This document shows positions 57,979 to 64,000 of a stretch of DNA of 64,000 nucleotides, piece after piece (the stretch's first letter is position 1; every line of letters begins with the position of its first letter). Where the stretch lies: contig UBNE01000007.1 of NCBI GenBank assembly GCA_900466745.1, positions 114,835 through 178,834 of the forward strand, written 5' to 3'. The notes beneath the pieces are model-generated. The model did no database searches, was not told the DNA's origin, and saw nothing but the letters and a program-made list of their open reading frames with translations. A program made the translations under genes and the position numbers. The stretch comes from Hyphomicrobiales bacterium. Its GTDB lineage: Bacteria; Pseudomonadota; Alphaproteobacteria; Rhizobiales; Beijerinckiaceae.

Positions 57979-57992
57979 AAGGCACCCTTATG
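57976..57992. promoter_or_regulatory. Perfect 7-3-7 palindrome at the LysR start
   Basis: CATAAGG-CAC-CCTTATG is a perfect inverted repeat overlapping the LysR start codon and upstream of the divergent DUF1127 gene. Position and symmetry suggest an autoregulatory operator for the LysR protein. The half-site CATAA recurs at 30232-30247. Confidence 0.5.
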
Positions 57993-58091
57993 GCAGGCGG
58001 CAATCTTCCGCGTTGCGGCGGGGCGGCATCGGGCGGAGATTCAGCCTCGGATCAGCGGGCGTCGTCGCCCGCCCCTTGCGGGAACCGAACC

Positions 58092-58319
58092 ATGACATGC
58101 CTCTCCCCTGCGGCGCCGCCGGACAGATCCGGCGGGCCTTCCCGGCTGCGCGCCTGGCTCCGGCTCTGGGCCCGGCAGCGCCGGTCGAGCCGCGCCGCGG
58201 ACCATCTCGCCAGGCTGGACGATCGGGCGCTGCGCGATCTCGGGCTGCCGCGCGACATGGTGGAGCCGCCCGCGCCGCGGGACCCGGCCTTGCTCTGGCT
58301 GGTCCGGGCGCCCGGCTGA
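58092..58319 (+). CDS. DUF1127 small protein
   Basis: A 75-residue basic protein. ADHLARLDDRALRDLGLPRD near the C-terminus is the DUF1127 (YjiS-like) motif, an RNA-interacting or phosphate/carbon-response domain in some alphaproteobacteria. The N-terminal Arg-rich helix (RLRAWLRLWARQRRSSRA) fits. It lies divergent from the LysR gene; in related genomes such pairs are common. The ATG at 58092 is chosen over an earlier in-frame ATG (57990) because DUF1127 proteins are short. Confidence 0.85.
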   Translation: MTCLSPAAPPDRSGGPSRLRAWLRLWARQRRSSRAADHLARLDDRALRDLGLPRDMVEPPAPRDPALLWLVRAPG

Positions 58320-58370
58320 GGCGCCGGGCGTTCCCCGCGGGGCTGCCGCTTCGCGCGGGGCCGGCCGCGC

Positions 58371-58401
58371 AAAAGCGGTTTCCACTTTTCGGGCCGATGC
58401 T
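58371..58401. repeat. Intergenic repeat, AAAAGCGGTTTCCACTTTTC family
   Basis: AAAAGCGGTTTCCACTTTTC then GGGCCGATGCT matches the element at 5776-5820 in the shared parts (AAGTGGAA.CCGCTTTT and CCGATGC). It lies in the tyrS leader. Confidence 0.65.
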
Positions 58402-58444
58402 TTAGACGACGGCGGAACGACACCGATCAGATCGCAAAGCCGCC

Positions 58445-59698
58445 ATGACCACCTACACGTCCGATTTCCTGCGCGTGCTCGACGAGCGCGGCCTCATCCA
58501 TCAGGTTTCCGACCCGGAAGGCCTCGATGCGCTGTGCCGGCAGGGAACCCAGACCGCCTATGTCGGCTACGACGCGACAGCGACCTCGATCCATATCGGC
58601 AACCTCATCTCGTTGACGATGCTCTACTGGTTCCAGGAGACCGGCCACCGCCCGATCACGCTGATGGGCGGCGGCACCTCCATGGTCGGCGACCCCTCCT
58701 TCCGCGACGACCAGCGCAAGCTGCTGACCGTCGAGGAGATCGCGACCAATATCGAGAGCATCAAGCGCGTCTTCAGCCGCATCCTGCGCTATGGCGACGG
58801 GCCGACCGACGCGATCATGGCCAACAATGCCGACTGGCTGCTGAAGCTGAACTATGTCGCGTTCCTGCGCGAGGTCGGCCGGCATTTCTCGGTCAACCGC
58901 ATGCTCTCCTTCGATTCGGTGAAGCTCAGGCTCGACCGCGAGCAGTCGCTGTCCTTCCTCGAATTCAACTACATGATCATGCAGGGCTACGACTTCGTCG
59001 AGCTCAACCGCCGCTATGGCTGCCGGCTGCAGATGGGCGGCTCGGACCAGTGGGGCAACATCATCAACGGCGTCGACCTCTCGCACCGGATGGGCGGTCC
59101 GCAGCTCTACTGCCTGACCACTCCGCTGCTGACGACCGCCTCGGGCGCCAAGATGGGCAAGACCGCCAACGGCGCGGTCTGGCTCAATGCCGACGTCTTC
59201 AGCCCCTATGATTTCTGGCAGTATTTCCGCAACACCGAGGACGCCGATGTCGGCCGCTTCCTCAAGGTGTTCACGCGGCTGCCGCTCGACGAGATCGCCC
59301 GGCTGGCGGCGCTGGGCGGCTCGGAGATCAACGAGGCCAAGAAGGTGCTGGCGACCGAGATCACCGCGATCGTCCATGGCCGCGAGGCGGCCGAGGCTGC
59401 GGCCGAGACGGCGCGCAAGACCTTCGAGGAAGGCGCGCTCGCCACCGACCTGCCGACCGTCGCGGTCCCGCGCGGCGAGATCGAGCCCGGCCTCGGCGTG
59501 CTCAGCGCCTTCGTCAAGGCGGGTCTGGTCCCCTCGACCGGCGAGGCCCGCCGCCAGGTCAAGGCCGGCGGCCTGCGCGTCAACGACGCCGTCGTCACCG
59601 ACGAGCGCGCCCTGCTCGGCCTCGGCGATCTCACCTCGGACGGGGTGGTCAAGCTCTCCTTCGGCAAGAAGAAGCACGTCCTGCTGCGGCCGGAATAG
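58445..59698 (+). CDS. tyrS: Tyrosyl-tRNA synthetase
   Basis: Charges tRNA-Tyr. The 417-residue protein has [20 protein letters not shown] (HIGH-like HIGN), [33 protein letters not shown] (KMSKS-like KMGKT) and a C-terminal S4 RNA-binding domain ([20 protein letters not shown]). It is complete and of normal length. It converges with the AsmA-like gene across a 20-base palindrome. Confidence 0.96.
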   Translation: MTTYTSDFLRVLDERGLIHQVSDPEGLDALCRQGTQTAYVGYDATATSIHIGNLISLTMLYWFQETGHRPITLMGGGTSMVGDPSFRDDQRKLLTVEEIATNIESIKRVFSRILRYGDGPTDAIMANNADWLLKLNYVAFLREVGRHFSVNRMLSFDSVKLRLDREQSLSFLEFNYMIMQGYDFVELNRRYGCRLQMGGSDQWGNIINGVDLSHRMGGPQLYCLTTPLLTTASGAKMGKTANGAVWLNADVFSPYDFWQYFRNTEDADVGRFLKVFTRLPLDEIARLAALGGSEINEAKKVLATEITAIVHGREAAEAAAETARKTFEEGALATDLPTVAVPRGEIEPGLGVLSAFVKAGLVPSTGEARRQVKAGGLRVNDAVVTDERALLGLGDLTSDGVVKLSFGKKKHVLLRPE

Positions 59699-59717
59699 CC
59701 GGCCGGCGCCGGCCGGC
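59698..59717. terminator. Perfect GC palindrome between convergent genes
   Basis: GCCGGCCGGCGCCGGCCGGC overlaps the end of tyrS and lies before the AsmA-like stop. It could form a very stable hairpin in either transcript, but there is no T tract. Confidence 0.4.
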
Positions 59718-59725
59718 CGCTTCCG

Positions 59726-62700
59726 TCACGGGCGCGGCTGCGGCTGGCCGGGCTGGACCGGCCTCTGCTCGGGCGCGCCGCCGAGCGGATCGACGAAGCG
59801 CCGCAGGATGCCCGGCGCGATCGCCGAGAGCGGGTTGATCGTCATGGTCGGCGCGCTGGCCGGCCCCGAGATCCGGAAATTCACCGCGAAGAGGCCGCCA
59901 TACTGGCTGCCGCCGCCGAGCAGCGCGCCGAAGACCGGCACCTGCGCGAAGGCGTTGTTGAAGGCGTAGCCCGGCACGAAGGTGCCGCCGATATCGACCC
60001 GGTCGCGGCCGTAATCGACATGGCCCTGCAAGGTGAAGCCGACCTGCTGGCCCCAGATCACCATGTCGGAGACGTCGAGCCGGCTGGCGGAGCGGGTGAA
60101 TTCGGCGCGCAGCTTGGTGAAGGCGACCTCGGAGACGTCGATGCGGGCCTCGGCCCCGCCGGGACCGTCGCCCGCGAAGGCGCTGGCCGGCTGCGTGCCG
60201 ACGACGCGCCTCAGCGCCGGCTCGTTGCGCACCAGGAAGTCGCGGAAGAGCAGGTCGCCGCTCTGGCTTTCGCCCATCCGCGTCGTCAGCACCAGATTGC
60301 CGCCATAGGCCCGGTTGTAGAGGTCGAGGAAGCGCAGCAGCGAGCCTCCGTTCTCCGTCTGCACGACGAGCTTTCCGCCCTCGCTCTGGCGCTGCCGCGC
60401 CGAGACGTCGGCCTTGCCGATCCGCCCCTGGAAATTGATCATGCGCAGCTCGCCGCCGCGCCGCGAGGCCTTCAGCGTGGCGCTGGTGATCGCCTCGTTG
60501 TTGAAGCCGGTGAGGATCGGCACCTCGAGGTCGATATCGTAATCGGCGGGCTTCTGCTGATCGGAACGCTCGCCGCGCCCGGCCTGCGTCGGGCTCTGGA
60601 TGGTCTTGATGAAGGGGCGCAGATCCGCCACGGCGCCGCGGATGGTCAGCTTCGTGACGTTGCCGTCGCGCTTGGCGTCGAGCTTGAGGTTGTCGCCGGG
60701 GGAGATGCGGAACTGCGACAGGCTGGCGCTCTCCAGCGCGTTCTGCCGGTTGAGCTCGACCCGGCCCCTGATCTGCGCGCTGCCGGCGTCGAGGCTGAGA
60801 TCGTCGAGGTCGGGCCCGTCGGCATCGGCGATATAGCTGAAGCTCAGCTTGCCCGGCCGGCCCGCCGGCTTGCTGAGGCCGGGCACCGTGCCGTCGAGGC
60901 CGACCTTGGTGAGGTCGATCTCGACCCGCGGCGGCGCCTCAGCCCCCTTGCCGAAGCTCTTCGTCACCTTGACCGGCAAGGTGCCCGAAATGCCCGCCTC
61001 CGCCCCGAAGCCGCGCCTCTGCCGCGCGGCGGCGTCGAGCTGCAGCAGCATCGTCGCCTCGCCCTGCCCCTTCGCGTCCTGCCTGACGTCGACCTGGGCC
61101 TTGTCGCCGCCGATCCTCGCATCGCCGCGCAGGGTGAGGCCGGCGCGGTCGAAGGTCGCCGCCAGCGTGCCGCCGTCCAGCTTCTCCGTGCCGAGCAGCG
61201 TGTCCGAGGCGATGCCGGACAGGGTGCCGCTGCCGCTGACCGCGATCTCCTCGGTCTTGAGGTCGTTGGCGAGGGGCAGGGTGAGCGCGACCTTGAGATC
61301 GCTCGCGCCCTTGATCGAGGCGGGGTCGATCAGGCCGGGCGAGAAGTCCTTCAGCGCCGGAAAGGCGAACAGGGCCACGAGCGCCCCCGCCGAGCCGTTG
61401 ATCCGGAAGCCGATATTCGCGGGGGCGCGGGCGCGCCAGAACTCCGGCATGGCGAAGCTCGCCTCGCTCAGCTTCAGGCTGCGGCCATTGCCGAGATCGG
61501 CGGTGGCCTGGCCGATGGCGAGCTGGACGTTCCGGCCCGTGACCTTGCCCGCGACGGTCGCGTCGGTCAGGGGCGGCAGGCCGGGATCGGGCAGATAGCG
61601 GACCTTCTCCGCGTCGATGACGACGAGCAGGGCTTCGTCCGGCAGCCCCTGGCCGTGAACCAGCTTGGCGTGCTCCTCCGCCGGCAGGTCGAGATCGACG
61701 GTGAGCTGCCTCATCCAGCCGGATGCGAGCTGCCGCCGCAGCGTGTCGTGCACATCCGGAGAGGTGAAGCCGGGCCAGATCGCGAGCAGCGCCCGCATGT
61801 CGGAATCGCTCGCCTTGATGTGGAAGCGCTGCAGCGGCGAGCTGCCGACGCGCTGGACGAAGGCGGTCAGGTCGACATGCGCCGCGGGCCCGCTGATCCC
61901 GAGCGAATCGACCGAGACGGCGCCGTTGGCGGGGTCGATCATCAGGTCGGTCTTGAGGCTGTCGATCCGCACGGCCGGGTCGGCGTCGAGGCCCGCGAGC
62001 TGGCCGCTGGCGTCGAGCGCGAGCCGCCAGCCGCCATTGTCCTCGCGCAGCGTCCCGGTGCCCAGGAGATGGGTCGCGCCGGCATTGATCTCGCCGCGCA
62101 CGATCCGAAGGTCCGAAAGGTCGGCGCCGCTGGCCATTTCGAGATGGGCCGAATCGAGCTTCAACGCCGGCATCGGGCTGCCCGGGAACTGGACCGTGCC
62201 GGACTGGACGTCGATCGCCGCGGTCATCGACTGCTTGCCGTCCGGCGCCTGGCGCAAGGTGGCCTTGCCCTTGAGCGGCAGCCCTTCGAGCACCACCCCG
62301 CCGGTGCCGAAGGCGAGCGCCACCGCCTCGGCCGGCTCGAAATGCAGGATGTCGATATCGGCGCGCTGGGTTCCGTCGGCCTCGGTGGAAAGGTCGGCCG
62401 ACATCTCCTTCCAGCGCTGTCCGGTGCGCCCTTTCACCAGGAGGCGGGTGCCGCGCGCGCCGAGCCGCGTCAGCCGGATCTCGACATCCTCCAGCCCCGC
62501 CTTCTGGCGCCCTTCCGGGTCGACGAGCGAAAGCCGGGCGCCGTTCATCCCGGCCGTCTCGAGCGCGCCGAGCAGGCCGTCGCCGCGCGCAAGCGTGGTG
62601 ATCGCGCTCATGATCCCGGTGAAGGCGTTCCACTGGGCCGCGTCGGGGACCGAGGCGGGAAGCTGCGCCTCGGCCGGCGCCGAATCGGCATTGACGACCA

Positions 62701-63217
62701 GCGCGCCGCTCTTGTCGACGCCGAGCCGAACGTTGACGCCGCGCAGGTCGATCGAGACCAGGCGGATGTCGCCCCGGAGCAGCGCCAGCGGCTCGTAGCC
62801 CAGGATCGCCTCGGGAGCCCGGATGGTGGCGCCGCTGGAGTGGCGGAAGGAGACCTGCCGGACCCTGAGCTGCGAATGTCCGTCGATGCGGCCGAGCTCG
62901 GCCGAGGCGGCCTCGACCGTCCAGCCGGGGCCGAGCCTTTCCTCGATTGCGGAGGAGATCCGTCCTTCCAGGCCGGAGAGCGGAATGATGCCGGTGACCA
63001 GCAGCGTCACCGCCCCGCCGGCCAGCACCAGGGCGGAGAACAGCACGGCGGCGCAGATCAGGCCGAGGCCCGCCCTGGCGCGCTTCTTCACGACCGCGGC
63101 ATCGCAGGCGCGATCCGGCGATGTTGCCGGCGCGGATGTGCCGGGTTCCACAGCCTTTGCTTGCTCGTCCGCCAAAATCCGCGTGGTCCTCTCGGGCGCT
63201 GCTGCCGTCCCGCGCAA
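59726..63217 (-). CDS. AsmA-like (YhdP/TamB superfamily) large envelope protein
   Basis: A 1163-residue protein with one N-terminal membrane helix (LGLICAAVLFSALVLAGGAV, about residues 50-70) and a long beta-rich periplasmic region with a DUF3971/AsmA C-terminal part (MVIWGQQVGFTLQGHVDYGR then DRVDIGGTFVPGYAFNNAF near 1060-1110). Proteins of this superfamily form lipid-transfer bridges to the outer membrane. The annotated start is a TTG at 63217 and is uncertain; a later start would trim at most about 40 residues. The C-terminus is Pro/Gln-rich. Confidence 0.88.
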   Translation of the reverse strand: MRGTAAAPERTTRILADEQAKAVEPGTSAPATSPDRACDAAVVKKRARAGLGLICAAVLFSALVLAGGAVTLLVTGIIPLSGLEGRISSAIEERLGPGWTVEAASAELGRIDGHSQLRVRQVSFRHSSGATIRAPEAILGYEPLALLRGDIRLVSIDLRGVNVRLGVDKSGALVVNADSAPAEAQLPASVPDAAQWNAFTGIMSAITTLARGDGLLGALETAGMNGARLSLVDPEGRQKAGLEDVEIRLTRLGARGTRLLVKGRTGQRWKEMSADLSTEADGTQRADIDILHFEPAEAVALAFGTGGVVLEGLPLKGKATLRQAPDGKQSMTAAIDVQSGTVQFPGSPMPALKLDSAHLEMASGADLSDLRIVRGEINAGATHLLGTGTLREDNGGWRLALDASGQLAGLDADPAVRIDSLKTDLMIDPANGAVSVDSLGISGPAAHVDLTAFVQRVGSSPLQRFHIKASDSDMRALLAIWPGFTSPDVHDTLRRQLASGWMRQLTVDLDLPAEEHAKLVHGQGLPDEALLVVIDAEKVRYLPDPGLPPLTDATVAGKVTGRNVQLAIGQATADLGNGRSLKLSEASFAMPEFWRARAPANIGFRINGSAGALVALFAFPALKDFSPGLIDPASIKGASDLKVALTLPLANDLKTEEIAVSGSGTLSGIASDTLLGTEKLDGGTLAATFDRAGLTLRGDARIGGDKAQVDVRQDAKGQGEATMLLQLDAAARQRRGFGAEAGISGTLPVKVTKSFGKGAEAPPRVEIDLTKVGLDGTVPGLSKPAGRPGKLSFSYIADADGPDLDDLSLDAGSAQIRGRVELNRQNALESASLSQFRISPGDNLKLDAKRDGNVTKLTIRGAVADLRPFIKTIQSPTQAGRGERSDQQKPADYDIDLEVPILTGFNNEAITSATLKASRRGGELRMINFQGRIGKADVSARQRQSEGGKLVVQTENGGSLLRFLDLYNRAYGGNLVLTTRMGESQSGDLLFRDFLVRNEPALRRVVGTQPASAFAGDGPGGAEARIDVSEVAFTKLRAEFTRSASRLDVSDMVIWGQQVGFTLQGHVDYGRDRVDIGGTFVPGYAFNNAFAQVPVFGALLGGGSQYGGLFAVNFRISGPASAPTMTINPLSAIAPGILRRFVDPLGGAPEQRPVQPGQPQPRP

Positions 63218-63409
63218 GGTGGCGCGGAAATGCGCCTTGCCGCAATCGCGGGAGACGGCATGGATGTCGATGTGGCCTGACGAGGCGATTCGGCAAGCCG
63301 GAACCCCGCGCGTGCCTCGTCTTTCGTCAGATGGCGCCGCCCCCCGGCCCAGCTAACCGGCTCAAGGCCGTCCATGCCCCCGGAAGGCGACAAAAGGAAG
63401 GCAGAAACC

Positions 63410-63874
63410 ATGGCTTTGCAGGAAGGCGACAGGGCGCCCGATTTCAGCCTGCCGCGCGACGGCGGCGGCGAGGCCACGCTGGCGGGCTTCCGGGGCCGCA
63501 AGCTCGTGCTCTACGCCTACCCCAAGGACGACACCGCCGGCTGCACGCGCGAGGCGATCGACTTCAACCGGCTCCGCCCGGAGTTCGCCGCCTGCGGCAC
63601 CGAGGTCGTCGGCGTCTCGCCCGACCCGGCCGGGCGCCATGACCGCTTCAAGTTGAAGCATGGGCTCGCCCTCACCCTGCTGGCCGACGAGAGCCAGGCG
63701 CTGGCCAACGCCTATGGCATCTGGGTCGAGAAGAGCCTCTATGGCCGCAAATATATGGGGATCGAACGGGCCACCTTCCTGATCGACGCCGAGGGGCGGA
63801 TCGCGCGGATCTGGCGCAAGGTGAAGGTGCCCGGCCATGCCGAGGAGGTGCTCGCGGCCGCCCGCGCGCTGTAG
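63410..63874 (+). CDS. bcp: Peroxiredoxin, Bcp/PrxQ family
   Basis: Thiol peroxidase of 154 residues. KDDTAGCTREAIDFNRL places the peroxidatic Cys at 45; the residue five positions on, the resolving Cys in E. coli Bcp, is Ile50. Cys62 (FAACGTEV) is the only other Cys and might resolve. RHDRFKLKHGLALTLLADES, KSLYGRKYMGIERATFLID and KVKVPGHAEEVL are family hallmarks. AAGGAAGG precedes the ATG at 63410; an in-frame ATG at 63374 adds 12 unconserved residues. Confidence 0.93.
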   Translation: MALQEGDRAPDFSLPRDGGGEATLAGFRGRKLVLYAYPKDDTAGCTREAIDFNRLRPEFAACGTEVVGVSPDPAGRHDRFKLKHGLALTLLADESQALANAYGIWVEKSLYGRKYMGIERATFLIDAEGRIARIWRKVKVPGHAEEVLAAARAL

Positions 63875-63959
63875 GGGCGCTTTCTCCCCGGCCTTTGCGA
63901 AAGATTAACCCTAACAATTCCTAATGGCGGTATCGGCAGCGTTTCCCCGGTACCCGCGT

Positions 63960-64000
63960 ATGCATGCTCAACCCCACACGGCCCCCGCCCTCCCCCCCAC
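63960..64000 (+). CDS. Possible first codons of the next gene (partial)
   Basis: ATG 63960 opens MHAQPHTAPALPP and runs to the window end. In related genomes an M23-type peptidase often follows bcp, but 13 residues cannot identify it. The leader contains GATTAACCCTAAC (63904-63916), which resembles a CtrA half-site. No clear ribosome-binding site precedes the ATG. Confidence 0.3.
   Translation, partial: MHAQPHTAPALPP

Overview
This is a GC-rich chromosomal segment of an alphaproteobacterium, most likely order Hyphomicrobiales (Rhizobiales) and close to Bosea or Bradyrhizobium. The evidence is gene order and gene type: tig-clpP-clpX-lon; dusB-ntrB-ntrC-ntrY-ntrX-hfq-hflX-mazG; a fused ispDF followed by cinA, ratA and lipA; a long suf operon with an Irr-type palindrome in front; a CtrA-type box before rlpA; a DUF1127 gene divergent from a GcvA-type LysR gene; and intergenic palindromes of the rhizobial type. 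No plasmid, phage, IS or CRISPR machinery is visible. Genus assignment is inference.

Layout. 1-5.6 kb is a variable stretch: the 5' part of rnr, a low-GC orphan gene, a tiny minus-strand unit encoding a 25-residue Cys/Trp/His peptide behind a near-perfect Shine-Dalgarno sequence, two facing gene remnants, gnd-gntK, and a multicopper-oxidase-fold protein that has lost most copper ligands. A tRNA-Leu follows. 5.9-12.6 kb is the protein quality-control block (trigger factor, ClpP, ClpX, Lon), each gene with its own signals. 12.7-16 kb is a decayed segment with two clear pseudogenes (baeRF-type and nhaA), a DUF2254 protein and a lower-GC methyltransferase. 16.3-24.2 kb holds tRNA-Ser and a tight operon rlpA-dac-tmk-holB-metG-tatD-MBL.

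24.2-31.7 kb is accessory metabolism: ackA with a coupled 30-codon ORF, a GH3 glucosidase next to an ABC exporter with degenerate ATPase motifs, and an orphan TctC-type binding protein. 31.6-42.9 kb carries recX, arfB and mazG and then the minus-strand nitrogen-regulation operon read dusB>ntrB>ntrC>ntrY>ntrX>hfq>hflX. 43.0-49.1 kb carries isoprenoid, lipoate and small housekeeping genes (ispDF, cinA, ratA, lipA, fRMsr, Nudix).

49.2-56.0 kb is the minus-strand Fe-S assembly operon read iscS-like>sufB>sufC>sufD>tautomerase>sufS>sufT. A palindrome matching the rhizobial iron control element lies in the divergent promoter it shares with an alpha/beta hydrolase gene. 57-64 kb holds the LysR/DUF1127 pair with a perfect 7-3-7 operator-like palindrome, tyrS, a giant AsmA-like protein, a Bcp peroxiredoxin, and the possible first codons of another gene. 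Several genes use GTG or TTG starts chosen here by ribosome-binding site, overlap or family N-terminus.
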